From: Leptolyngbya ohadii IS1
GTDB lineage: Bacteria; Cyanobacteriota; Cyanobacteriia; Elainellales; Elainellaceae
Assembly (NCBI RefSeq): GCF_002215035.1
Contig: NZ_NKFP01000007.1
Span: 62,001 to 126,000 of the forward strand
Length of the DNA stretch: 64,000 nt
Reading direction: 5' to 3'
The position numbers and the translations under genes were made by a program. Shown here in pieces: positions 30,497-39,275 of this stretch. Numbering within the stretch: the first letter of the stretch is position 1; the number at the start of each line of letters is the position of its first letter. The notes under the pieces were generated by a model, which did not search any database, was not told the origin of the DNA, and was given only the letters and a program-made list of their open reading frames with translations.

Positions 30497-32173
30497 ATGA
30501 AGACCGACGATCAATACACCCTGATTACCTCCAGTTCAGTCTCTCAACTCGACCCAGGCGAGTTTAATGAGTCGGATGACTTATCACTGGAAGAACGCCA
30601 GCGGCTTGCGGGACTGGATGAAGAAACGCAATCTCTAATTGCGCCTGAACATCGCATTGATCCAGAGGTCGTTCCGGTCAAACGTGAACTGGCACAATCT
30701 CCCGTTTCACGCACCGTGTTTGTCCTGGGAAGCGTTGGCGTGTTTGTGTCTTTTGGTTTAGGAATTGCGATGATTGCCGGAATTGGGCGATCGCGACAGC
30801 CACAGGTTGCAGAGACACCGCCTGCAACCGATAGCGATGTCGTGACGGCTTCAGATGCCGATCTATACAAAGGACGACTAGCCCTCACAGACCAGCAGCG
30901 CGATCAGCAGCAGCCACCGACTCCGGCTGCACCCACAACCGCACCTAAGCGACCGACCCCACCTCGCCGCACCAGTGCTGCTCCTGCCCGACCCCGACCC
31001 GTCCCATCCGCTGCTCCAGTCCGGGCACGTCCTGCCCCAATTCCCATCGCCACCCGTCCGGCTCCGCCTCCCCGAACCGTCACGCCTCGTCCGGCTCCGA
31101 TGCCGCAGCGCACTCAGCCAGAGGTCAATCCTTTTGATCAATGGAATCGGCTTGCCACGATCGGCTCAGCCTCCGCAGAAGTGGCAGCAAGACCCGTAGA
31201 GGAAGTGTCAAGGATTAATTCATCTGAGCGTTCATACTCGTCGATACAGCAGACTCAGACCGACTTCCCCTCAGATGTAATTGGAGATAGCAGCTTCAAT
31301 GAAAGCGTCAGCCCACCGATTACTGAAACGGTTGGTACAGCCTCCGCAGATGTAGCCATTTCTCCAGAAGAAGCTGTACCATCAATGCCCCAGGATGTTT
31401 TAATCGCATCGAGTGCAGGCACAGGAAGCGTTTCTAGCTCTAGCAGTCCTGCCCCAGTCAGTGTTGGAACCAGAGGCATTTTAGAACAGCGTGAAATTGG
31501 GGATGGGCTATCGCCGGACGGAAACTATCAGGTCGCACTGGGAACCTCGGCGGAAGCTGAAGTGGCTGTACCTTTGTACTGGGAATCAGGCAGAGCGAGA
31601 CAGGGCACTCCAGGGCGATTTGCTGTAACCCTAACGCAGCCGCTAATGTCCACCAATGGAGAAGTGGCTCTTCCGGCTGGAACTACGTTTATTACTGAAG
31701 CACAGGTTAGCAGCGACCAGAGCCGCATTGTCAATCAAACGGTAGTGGCAGTGGTGTATGAGGGTGCAGACGGACAAATCCGCCAGGAACCTGTCACGCC
31801 AGGAACGATCGTGATACGTGGAGAAAACAATGGACCGCTCATTGCCCGTCGCCACCAGAACAGCGATTTGGGGAACGATTTGATGCTAGGTGCAGTTGGG
31901 GCACTGGGACGAGTCGGGGAGTTAATCAACCAGGGAGAAGTGTTCTCGTCAAGTTCCAGTTCTGGCAGTTCGTCTTCTTCAACCACGATTACGCGCAATG
32001 GCAACACAAACGTTCTGGCTGCTGCCCTAGATGGCTTCTTTAATCCACTGGTTGAGCGAATGCAGTCTCGCGCTCAGTCACGAGATGCAGATCAGCAAAG
32101 CACCATTCTGGAAGTGAATGAAGGGCAACCTGTCTCAGTCTTTGTTAACGGTCTTTTGGAGGTCGCGCCATGA
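30497..32173 (+). CDS. VirB10/TraB-like channel-spanning protein
   Basis: 558 residues with ribosome site GGGGGAG. A cytoplasmic N-terminus is followed by one transmembrane helix (VFVLGSVGVFVSFGLGIAMI), a long Pro/Arg/Ala-rich periplasmic linker and a C-terminal beta domain. The C-terminal domain has LPAGTTFITEAQVSSDQSRI and the later ARRHQNSDLGNDLMLGAVGA, matching VirB10 barrels. Two degenerate repeats, SASAEVAARPVEEV and TASADVAISPEEAV, lie in the linker. It would couple inner-membrane energy to the outer channel. The next gene overlaps its stop by four bases. Confidence 0.7.
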   Translation: MKTDDQYTLITSSSVSQLDPGEFNESDDLSLEERQRLAGLDEETQSLIAPEHRIDPEVVPVKRELAQSPVSRTVFVLGSVGVFVSFGLGIAMIAGIGRSRQPQVAETPPATDSDVVTASDADLYKGRLALTDQQRDQQQPPTPAAPTTAPKRPTPPRRTSAAPARPRPVPSAAPVRARPAPIPIATRPAPPPRTVTPRPAPMPQRTQPEVNPFDQWNRLATIGSASAEVAARPVEEVSRINSSERSYSSIQQTQTDFPSDVIGDSSFNESVSPPITETVGTASADVAISPEEAVPSMPQDVLIASSAGTGSVSSSSSPAPVSVGTRGILEQREIGDGLSPDGNYQVALGTSAEAEVAVPLYWESGRARQGTPGRFAVTLTQPLMSTNGEVALPAGTTFITEAQVSSDQSRIVNQTVVAVVYEGADGQIRQEPVTPGTIVIRGENNGPLIARRHQNSDLGNDLMLGAVGALGRVGELINQGEVFSSSSSSGSSSSSTTITRNGNTNVLAAALDGFFNPLVERMQSRAQSRDADQQSTILEVNEGQPVSVFVNGLLEVAP

Positions 32174-33009
32174 AATTCCTAAAGCGTAGTTTGTTCTGGT
32201 GGAGCGTTGTTTTATCTCCATTGCTCTTGGCGATCGCCTCCCCCAATGCAAAAGCCAACGGGCTACCGCCTGCCCCGGCTGAACCAATCAATCCAGCTAC
32301 TCGGTGGGAAACGCCAACACCACCAGGAACATTAACTCAAGTTTCGCAGGCACAGGCACAGCGGTATGCTCAAACCGTTCCGATCTATGCAGGGCGCAAT
32401 GCTGCAATTACCTTTCAAACCGGGGAACGGATTCAGTTTTTGCAGGTTTCTGACCCGTCCGCGATCGTATTCAACACAAATACCCCTGTTGAAAGCGGAC
32501 AGGCAACCGTCATCCTGTTACGACTGATTCGACCGCTTCGCTTTCCAGGACTACTGACAACCGAACGTCCGAACCTAACCGTTACCACAACAAGAGGAAC
32601 CTACTTCTTCGACTTGCAGCCCGTTCATCAAGCGCAGTCACGCAACCAGCCCAGTGGTGTTGCCATTGTGCCCGGTAACTCACTTGGCTTTGCTGCCTTT
32701 GGGCAAACCACGATCGTCACAGCACGGGGACGGGCAACCGTGGAGGACGTTCGCCGGGGGCTTTCGGTCGCCATTGGGCGAAACTATACCCGACCTGATG
32801 ATCCGGTTGTGGCGCAGGTGCAGCGAGCAATGACCCTGATGCGGCAGGGTGCATCGATTCCTGAAATTGTTACGGCAACCTCTGCTCCGGCGCTGCCGCA
32901 AGTGCTGGCAAGACTGGGAGAACTGGGAATTGAGAGCGGACAAGCTAATCCCTCTCAATTCCCTAACGCTTCCCCCGATGCTCTTTCAAATTCTTCTTCT
33001 GCATTATGA
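32170..33009 (+). CDS. VirB9/TraK-like outer channel protein
   Basis: 279 residues with a signal peptide ending NAKA. It has a Pro-rich segment followed by a beta-rich domain (AGRNAAITFQTGERIQFLQV, then NLTVTTTRGTYFFDLQPV). Positions in gene order and strand content resemble VirB9/TraK, which forms the outer part of the channel with VirB10. The C-terminal helical region (PDDPVVAQVQRAMTLMRQG) is unlike VirB9 and may be specific to the cyanobacterial systems. Moderate confidence because motifs are weak. Confidence 0.5.
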   Translation: MKFLKRSLFWWSVVLSPLLLAIASPNAKANGLPPAPAEPINPATRWETPTPPGTLTQVSQAQAQRYAQTVPIYAGRNAAITFQTGERIQFLQVSDPSAIVFNTNTPVESGQATVILLRLIRPLRFPGLLTTERPNLTVTTTRGTYFFDLQPVHQAQSRNQPSGVAIVPGNSLGFAAFGQTTIVTARGRATVEDVRRGLSVAIGRNYTRPDDPVVAQVQRAMTLMRQGASIPEIVTATSAPALPQVLARLGELGIESGQANPSQFPNASPDALSNSSSAL

Positions 33010-35111
33010 GTAAACTTCTCATTATCGAAGCTCCGGGAAAGCTGAAAAAGCTAAAGGCGATTCTTCCCGATTGGACGATTAAAGCGAGCGGTGGACATAT
33101 CCGGGAACTGGCAAAAGACAAGCAGGACGCTCTAGGATTCCAGCTACAGGGCAATCATGTTGTTTGCCAATGGACACCCCGCAGTCCCCAGGCAAAACAG
33201 ACGATCGCTGAACTGCGAGCCGCTGTGAAAGCAGCAGACCAAGTGATCCTGGCAACAGATGAAGACCGGGAGGGCGAGACGATCGGGTGGCATCTGGCGG
33301 AGGAACTGCGGCTCAAAAATCCCCTCAGAGCAACTTACCGCGAAATCACTTCAGATGCGGTAAAAGCAGCGATCGCCAACCCCAGACCGCTTAACCTCGA
33401 TCTGGTTCATGCGGGACTGTGCCGCTCGGTGCTAGATAAATTGGTAGGATTCAAGGGATCTCCCCTGGTATGGCAGCTCAACAACGGGGCGAAGTCCGTA
33501 GGGAGGGTGCAGTCAGCAACGCTGCATTTAGTCGCGGAGCTAGAAACCAAAATCCGCAATTTTGAGCCGCAGGACTACTGGACGGTATTTGTGCAGTACG
33601 AGGAAGGCTTTCGCGCCTTCTATCACGGCGGCGTATTTTCCCCGGCAGAAGCCGAGGAATCAGATGCAACTGTACCCGGCGAGGGCAAGCCCGACGAGGG
33701 CGATCGGGTCACGTCTCAAGCCGAAGCCGATCGATTAGTGCAAATTGCTCAGTCTCAACCGCATCGCGTGATTAGCGTTGAAGGGAAAACGGTCTTGAAA
33801 CAACCACCTGCACCTTTTACCACGTCCACGCTTCAGCAAGCTGCCAGCACCAAGCTCAAGCTAAACCCGGAAACCACAATGGCGGTGGCGCAAAAGCTCT
33901 ATGAAGGTGGCTACATCACCTATATGCGAACGGATGCGACGTTTCTGGCTCCGCCCTTTGTAGAGGCAGCGCGAGGTTGGCTGGAACAGCACGACCGGGA
34001 GAATTTGCCGCCGCAGATCAAGCAGCACAAGTCAGGCAAAAATGCTCAGGAAGCGCACGAAGCAGTACGACCGACCGACATCAGCAAAACGCCTGATGGC
34101 ATAGTACGGGAACTGGAAGGCAATGCGCTTGGGCTTTATACCCTGATTTGGAACCGCACGATTGCTTCACTTTGTCAGCCTGCCCGGATTCAGCAAACGC
34201 GCATTGTCACTCAGTCGGGCACGGTGCAGTGGTTAGCAAAAGGACAGATGGTTGTCTTTGAAGGGTTTGCGAAATACTGGCGATCATTGGGCGCTGATGC
34301 GGAATTACCATCCATCCAGCAAGGGCAATCGCTGAAACGAACGGAATCTGGCAGCGAGAAAAAGCAGACGCAGCCGCCCAGCCGCTACAGCGAAGCGCAG
34401 CTTGTGCAGATGATGGAGCGGAGAGGGATTGGTCGCCCCAGTACATTTGCCTCCACGATCGCCACGCTAAAGGATCGGGAATACGTTCGCGTGGTGAAAA
34501 GCAAGGTTGAGCCAACCGATCGCGGGATGGATGTAGATCGATTTCTGTCCCAGGCAATGCCAACCCTGGTAGACACCGACTTTACGGCTGAAATGGAATT
34601 GCAGCTTGATTTGATTGCCGAAGGCAAATTGAACTGGGAAGGCTGGCTGACGCAGTGGAATCGAACGCAGTTTGAACCTGCTCTGAGCCAAGCCCTTCGC
34701 ATCATGCCGCAACACGCTCATGCTCACCCCACGTCTGAAGTGAGTTGCCCAAGCTGTGAAACGCCCATGCAGCAGATTTCTAGCACCAAAGTTAGAAAGG
34801 GGTTCTTCCTCAAGTGCCCAACCTGCGAGGACTGCGTGATGTTCTGGAACGATCGGTCGCAGGGGTGGGAGTTACCCAAGCCGAAAGCAGCAGGCAAAGT
34901 TACATCCTTGCCCTGTCCGGTGTGCCAAAAGCCATTGGAAGAACACACCTACGTCAAAGAGGGGGTTGAGAAGGTGATGCTGCGGTGCAGCGATGACTCG
35001 GCTCGTCAGCAAAAGAACCACAAGGAAGCCGTGTATTTTCAGTCGAGCAAAGGGGGGTTTTGGAGTCCGAAGTTTGGCACAGTCGATTACAGCGTGACTG
35101 GGGGCAGCTAG
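33006..35111 (+). CDS. topA: Plasmid type IA DNA topoisomerase with C-terminal zinc ribbons
   Basis: 701 residues. The TOPRIM domain starts MSKLLIIEAPGKLKKLKAIL (Glu8) and carries ATDEDREGE (Asp85, Asp87, Glu89). The catalytic tyrosine is Tyr306 in YITYMRTDATF. The C-terminus has two zinc-ribbon domains: CPSC...CPTCEDC from about residue 580, and CPVCQKPLEEHTY...LRCSDD from about 637. It cleaves and rejoins single strands to relax supercoils or resolve DNA during transfer. It overlaps the VirB9-like stop and precedes the coupling protein by one base, so it is an integral part of the transfer operon, like TraE of RP4. Confidence 0.93.
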   Translation: MSKLLIIEAPGKLKKLKAILPDWTIKASGGHIRELAKDKQDALGFQLQGNHVVCQWTPRSPQAKQTIAELRAAVKAADQVILATDEDREGETIGWHLAEELRLKNPLRATYREITSDAVKAAIANPRPLNLDLVHAGLCRSVLDKLVGFKGSPLVWQLNNGAKSVGRVQSATLHLVAELETKIRNFEPQDYWTVFVQYEEGFRAFYHGGVFSPAEAEESDATVPGEGKPDEGDRVTSQAEADRLVQIAQSQPHRVISVEGKTVLKQPPAPFTTSTLQQAASTKLKLNPETTMAVAQKLYEGGYITYMRTDATFLAPPFVEAARGWLEQHDRENLPPQIKQHKSGKNAQEAHEAVRPTDISKTPDGIVRELEGNALGLYTLIWNRTIASLCQPARIQQTRIVTQSGTVQWLAKGQMVVFEGFAKYWRSLGADAELPSIQQGQSLKRTESGSEKKQTQPPSRYSEAQLVQMMERRGIGRPSTFASTIATLKDREYVRVVKSKVEPTDRGMDVDRFLSQAMPTLVDTDFTAEMELQLDLIAEGKLNWEGWLTQWNRTQFEPALSQALRIMPQHAHAHPTSEVSCPSCETPMQQISSTKVRKGFFLKCPTCEDCVMFWNDRSQGWELPKPKAAGKVTSLPCPVCQKPLEEHTYVKEGVEKVMLRCSDDSARQQKNHKEAVYFQSSKGGFWSPKFGTVDYSVTGGS

Positions 35112-35112
35112 A

Positions 35113-36843
35113 ATGGCAAGCTCATCACTCAGCTCAAACTTGTGGACAACGCTCTCCTATACGCTGGGTGGCAGAACGGGATGGATGCTACTGCTGTTAT
35201 TGGGGGTGCTGCTGGGACTGAAGATCATCAGCCCCAAGAGAAAAGGACTTTTAACCGCCGCACAGTGGGCAACGACAGGCGCAAAGCTAAACGCGATTCG
35301 GCTGGCACAGAAGCAATTGAAATCGACCAAAGTAAACGATGTTTGCCTCTGGATAGGCAGTGCCCCAAACTGGCAGCTACAGGGCATCATGCCAAGCCTG
35401 CTGACAGTGACAGGCAAGCCGCCGACCGTTTATGTGCCCCAGGCAAATCGATCGGTTGCAGTCGTCGGAAAACCCAATTCAGGAAAAACCTTTAGTGCCC
35501 TGAACCCGATGATCGTGAGCGCGATCGAACAGGGAATGTCGCTTGTATTGTACGAGTACAAGGCAGACGAGCAAGGATTGGGCGGACAAATGGCGTATCT
35601 GGCAACGTTAGCGGTGCGCTATGGCTACAAGCTCAATATCTTTGCCCCTGGAAAGCCCTACACCTGCATCATTAACCCACTCGACTTCATGAAGGATTGC
35701 GAGGACGACACGACCGCAGCAGTGCTGGCAGAAGTCTTTCACGCAAACCTGACCGGAGGCGGCAAAAAAGGCGATGAGTTTTTCGGCTCTGCTGGGAAGC
35801 GACTGATTCAAGCCTTGTTTCAATTTGCTAAAAGTACTAAGTATCCAGATTTGGCAATGGCGTTTAACGTGCTGTCGCTGCCCAAGCTGGTTGAACGGTT
35901 AGACTATGCAGCGAATCAAGGCAAGCTGCCGTACTTTGTGCGCGTGAGCTTCAGCCAGTTCATTTCTACGCTGGGCGCAGATAAAACCACATCCGGCATT
36001 CAGGCAACGGCATCAGATCTGCTGACGCGATTTATCAGTCCGACGATGCTGCCGTCATTGATGGGCAAGACGAATATTTCCTCAATCCTGCAACAGAAGG
36101 AAATGATCGTCTTTCAGTCTGATATTTTCCGGCAGTCGGTGGTCAACCCCTTGCTGGCGGCGATTATCAACATCATCATGAACAAAAACTTTTCGATCGC
36201 CCGTACCAGCCCGATTGTCTTCAGCGCAGACGAACTTCCCAGTATCTATTTGCCAAAGCTGCCAACCTGGGCAAACGAACACCGATCGAAGGGGTACACA
36301 GGACTGTACGGCTATCAGTCTGCCGCACAGCTTCGAGAAGGCTACGGCAAAGACGGTGCAGATATTTTGCTGGGGGGATTGGCAACAACATTCTGGTTTC
36401 TACCTGCGAATCATGACGAATCCCGGATGTATCAGGAGCAGCTTGGGAATATCGAGATCAAGGTTCGCAATAAATCTTGGAATCCTGGCAAAGGGGGCGG
36501 AGCTTCCTATAGCGAACAACTGCAAACCCGACCCCTGATGCTGGCAGACGAGTTTAACGGATTTGATATTGGAGAGTGTGTGCTTCGCAATCCTGCTTAT
36601 AAAGCAAGTGGGCAAGCGAATTTGCCACAACATTTCAAGCAGCTAACGGTTCCCAAAGCCGATATCGAGCGAGAAAAAGAGTGTGAGGAAATTTGGAAGA
36701 AAGAGTTACTGCAAAACCTGACCGATCGCGAAACTGCTCGTAGACCCAAACTCAACCTGCTCCAACAGCTTGAGGCGCGACTGGCAGAAGCCGAACGGCT
36801 ATTGCCGCTGCCGCCCGATGAGGAAGACGACGATTACATCTAA
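35113..36843 (+). CDS. virD4: VirD4/TraG-type coupling protein
   Basis: 576 residues. One hydrophobic segment near residues 23-40 (GWMLLLLLGVLLGLKI) anchors it. The ATPase core has Walker A GKPNSGKT (119-126) within SVAVVGKPNSGKTFSAL and Walker B IVFSADELPSIYLP (Asp373-Glu374). A helical all-alpha insertion follows Walker A. The C-terminus is acidic (PPDEEDDDYI), a plausible dock for relaxosome proteins. It should bind the relaxase-DNA complex and pass it to the channel. Only one N-terminal span is visible, fewer than in RP4 TraG. Confidence 0.85.
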   Translation: MASSSLSSNLWTTLSYTLGGRTGWMLLLLLGVLLGLKIISPKRKGLLTAAQWATTGAKLNAIRLAQKQLKSTKVNDVCLWIGSAPNWQLQGIMPSLLTVTGKPPTVYVPQANRSVAVVGKPNSGKTFSALNPMIVSAIEQGMSLVLYEYKADEQGLGGQMAYLATLAVRYGYKLNIFAPGKPYTCIINPLDFMKDCEDDTTAAVLAEVFHANLTGGGKKGDEFFGSAGKRLIQALFQFAKSTKYPDLAMAFNVLSLPKLVERLDYAANQGKLPYFVRVSFSQFISTLGADKTTSGIQATASDLLTRFISPTMLPSLMGKTNISSILQQKEMIVFQSDIFRQSVVNPLLAAIINIIMNKNFSIARTSPIVFSADELPSIYLPKLPTWANEHRSKGYTGLYGYQSAAQLREGYGKDGADILLGGLATTFWFLPANHDESRMYQEQLGNIEIKVRNKSWNPGKGGGASYSEQLQTRPLMLADEFNGFDIGECVLRNPAYKASGQANLPQHFKQLTVPKADIEREKECEEIWKKELLQNLTDRETARRPKLNLLQQLEARLAEAERLLPLPPDEEDDDYI

Positions 36844-36891
36844 TTTTTCTTTTTGACGTTCACGCCCACATTCACTAAGGGATTTTCTATC

Positions 36892-37593
36892 ATGAACCTT
36901 GGACTATTCACAGGCACAATTAAGAACTCTAATCTGCGTCAGACAGAAAGCGGTAAAACCGTTTGTAATGCTTGGCTTGAGATTGCTTCGGAAAGCATTC
37001 AGCAACCCTCATTTATTTTGCCTGTTACTGCCTGGGATGAACTGGCAAGCGGACTAGGGCAAATGAGCGAGGGCGATACGATCACGGTTGAGGGCTACGT
37101 CGAGATTGAGGAAACCGAGCGCGGTGGAGCAAAGCAGGAAATCATTACGATGACGGCAACCCGATTGGCTCAATTCAACACACTAAGCTTGACGGGTCGG
37201 GCAGGCGGCGACCCTGAAGTGAAAGATATTGAGCAAAAAGACGGCAGTTTTACAAAGGTTGCTAAATTTCGGCTTGCCGTGGATCGCGGAAAATCCGATG
37301 GCGAGGCAAGCTGGTTCAATATCGAGGTGTGGGGACGCATAGCAGAAACGGTCGAAAAGTATGTCCGCAAAGGAAGTCAGATTGGTGTGACCGGAACAGT
37401 GCGAGCAGACACCTGGACGGATCGCGCTACAGGAGCAAACCGCAGTAAGCAAACGCTGAAGGTTTATCGCATGGAACTTTTGGGTAGCAAGCCCCAGCCT
37501 AGAGACCCAGAAACGCCTGAATCCGCACCTGCCTCAGTGGAGAAAGCTCCTCCAGAGGGTAAAGGCAAGAAGAGAACCCGCACAGCAGCGTGA
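36892..37593 (+). CDS. ssb: Single-stranded DNA-binding protein with two OB folds
   Basis: 233 residues from the ATG at 36892 (MNLGLFTGTIKNSNLRQTES); a TTG 39 bases upstream is less likely. The first OB fold (about 1-95) includes KTVCNAWLEI and GDTITVEGYVEI. The second (about 96-200) is the canonical SSB type: LTGRAGGDPEV, KFRLAVDRGKSDGEASWFNI, WGRIAETVEKYVRKGSQIGV. The tail is basic (GKGKKRTRTAA), without the usual acidic DDIPF tip. It would coat transferred single-stranded DNA in the recipient. Tandem OB folds within one chain are unlike ordinary bacterial SSB. Confidence 0.85.
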   Translation: MNLGLFTGTIKNSNLRQTESGKTVCNAWLEIASESIQQPSFILPVTAWDELASGLGQMSEGDTITVEGYVEIEETERGGAKQEIITMTATRLAQFNTLSLTGRAGGDPEVKDIEQKDGSFTKVAKFRLAVDRGKSDGEASWFNIEVWGRIAETVEKYVRKGSQIGVTGTVRADTWTDRATGANRSKQTLKVYRMELLGSKPQPRDPETPESAPASVEKAPPEGKGKKRTRTAA

Positions 37594-37600
37594 GGTCAAC

Positions 37601-37903
37601 ATGACGCAATATGTATGTCCAGTTTGTACCCAGCCTCTAGAGGAAGCGTCTTATTCCAAAGATGGCACTCTCAAAACCAAGTTGATTTGCTCAGACTCGA
37701 TCGCTCGCCTGAATGAAGACCATAAGCCTGTAGTCTACTACTTGTCTAGCAACGGCGGTTTTTGGAGCTTTGGGCTGAAGGCAAAACCGATCGTATTAGG
37801 ACAATCAAGCCCACCCGTTGTAGCTCCGCCCGAACATAAACCTGTTAGGCGTAAACGGCGCAGTGGACGCGCTAGTAACCGTCAACGACAGCTTTCGCTT
37901 TAA
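37601..37903 (+). CDS. Stand-alone topoisomerase-type zinc-ribbon protein
   Basis: 100 residues. MTQYVCPVCTQPLEEASYSK, then LICSDSIARLNEDHKPVVYY, and SNGGFWSFG correspond segment by segment to the last domain of the topoisomerase at 33006-35111 (CPVCQKPLEEHTY, LRCSDDSARQQKNHKEAVYF, SKGGFWSPKFG). It is therefore a free copy of that zinc-binding domain with its own basic tail (RRKRRSGRASNRQRQLSL). It may bind single-stranded DNA or the adjacent SSB (7 bases upstream). Function is inferred from homology to the topoisomerase tail. Confidence 0.75.
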   Translation: MTQYVCPVCTQPLEEASYSKDGTLKTKLICSDSIARLNEDHKPVVYYLSSNGGFWSFGLKAKPIVLGQSSPPVVAPPEHKPVRRKRRSGRASNRQRQLSL

Positions 37904-37937
37904 CCCTTAAACTCTTTATTCCTTTAAGGGTTAATAT
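37898..37937. repeat. 8-bp period repeat with a 12-bp dyad
   Basis: Starting at 37898 the sequence reads as degenerate octamers: CTTTAACC, CTTAAACT, CTTTATTC, CTTTAAGG, GTTAATAT. It includes a perfect inverted repeat, TTAACCCTTAAA (37900-37911) and TTTAAGGGTTAA (37923-37934), with an 11-base loop. It overlaps the stop codon of the zinc-ribbon gene. A similar octamer series lies at 51481-51520 and shares CTTTAACCCTTAAA. There is no T-run after the stem, so a standard terminator is doubtful. Confidence 0.6.
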
Positions 37938-38000
37938 CCTGAACCGATAAATCCCTTCCCTTGATAAACCCCTTGCCTCGATTACGGGAGACAAATTGAT

Positions 38001-39260
38001 ATGGCACGGATTGACGAAGAAATGGCAGCATTGATGGACGATAAACCCCAGGTGGGAGAGGATACTCCCTCTCGCCCCAAGAAGGTGATTGCCGCGCCAA
38101 CCCGAAGCAGAGAACAATCCGCTGAGACTGCTCCTGAACCCGTTAAGATTGCCGAGTTTCGGGAATTTGGAAAAGGATCGGGGGCACTGCTGTTTGGCAA
38201 GGCAGCAGAAGTCGTTGCCGATGCCCTCCAGGTCGAGCAGCATACCACAAACAGCGATCGCCCTCGCCCTTATGTGAAGCTGACCGCCGAACAGGTTGCT
38301 GAGGCGGTTCCTGTCCTGGAAGAACAGGGATGGGATGTCCGTCAAAAGAATGCGGAGGTGACGTTGCACGGTAAGAGTGCGAGTGTCCGTGGTGATGCAG
38401 CCGTCGCGATCGCCAACGAGTTTGGCTTTGCGTTAGGAGCAACCACAACGGGCACAGCAAAAGTTAAGTTTGACCAGGGCAAGCTGGAGGAGGTAATCGG
38501 ATTCCTCAAAGACCGGAAGTTTGTGGTTGAAGTGGATCAAGCAGAGCCAAGCGAGACGAACAAGAAACCTGTCGTCGTCTTCCGCGAATCATTAGATAGC
38601 GACGACTACAAAGTGTTTGAGGCATCAGCAGAAAACCTGGCAAAAGCTTTAGAACGTGAACCCGATCGAACTCCAGGCGGACGGGCAGTGATGGAAGTGA
38701 CGGCAAAGGAGCGCAAACAAATTGTGCGTGATTTGGGCGATCAGTTGGATACGTCTGTGAAACCAATGCCGGAGGCAAAACTAACCCTGTACGCAATGGG
38801 TGGCGGCAATGTGATTGGGGCAGCAGCGACAGAAGTAGCAGCAGCATTGAACCTGGAAACAGAGTCGGTAACGCGCAAGGCAGACGGTGCAACGTTTCCA
38901 AAAGTCACGCTGCAAGAAGACCAGATCGAGACAGCAAAAGCCGCTCTTGAAGGGATGTTCACAATCAAAACGGAGGAACTGGAACCGAAAGCAATTATCA
39001 AAACAGATAAGGAGAAGCAGGAAATTGTGGTGATCGGGGCAGCGGCTCCGTTTGCAGCAACCGCAAAAGGCGTAGATCTAAGCGTAGGCAGCAAAAGTCC
39101 CTATGTGCGACTGCCTGAGTCAGATTTGGGGTTTGTTAAATCAGTGCTGAAGGAAGCTGGATTTAATGAGTTCGATATCAGTGAATCAAAACCGCTACAG
39201 CGATCGAGTCAGGCATCTGCCTCTAGATCTCAAAGGCAAGCAGCAGAGCCGGAACTTTAG
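38001..39260 (+). CDS. Five-repeat protein of unknown fold
   Basis: 419 residues with ribosome site GGGAG. After a disordered basic start (1-45), a unit of about 60 residues recurs five times: about 52-113, 118-178, 189-253, 259-324 and 339-393. Each has an Ala/Val-rich helix such as AAEVVADAL, ATEVAAALNL or AVAIANEFGF, a strand such as YVKL, VKFD, MEVT, VTL or VRL, and a helix such as EVIGFLKDR or KSVLKEAGF, ending in a strand. I do not recognise the unit. It lies between ssb and unknown genes in the transfer run, so a DNA-binding or scaffold role is possible. Repeat boundaries are judged by eye. Confidence 0.8.
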   Translation: MARIDEEMAALMDDKPQVGEDTPSRPKKVIAAPTRSREQSAETAPEPVKIAEFREFGKGSGALLFGKAAEVVADALQVEQHTTNSDRPRPYVKLTAEQVAEAVPVLEEQGWDVRQKNAEVTLHGKSASVRGDAAVAIANEFGFALGATTTGTAKVKFDQGKLEEVIGFLKDRKFVVEVDQAEPSETNKKPVVVFRESLDSDDYKVFEASAENLAKALEREPDRTPGGRAVMEVTAKERKQIVRDLGDQLDTSVKPMPEAKLTLYAMGGGNVIGAAATEVAAALNLETESVTRKADGATFPKVTLQEDQIETAKAALEGMFTIKTEELEPKAIIKTDKEKQEIVVIGAAAPFAATAKGVDLSVGSKSPYVRLPESDLGFVKSVLKEAGFNEFDISESKPLQRSSQASASRSQRQAAEPEL

Positions 39261-39275
39261 AGGAGTGAGATACAA

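Noticed and set aside
37900-37934. Rho-independent terminator
   Set aside because: The 12-bp stem is AT-rich and not followed by a T-run; the octamer pattern explains it better.
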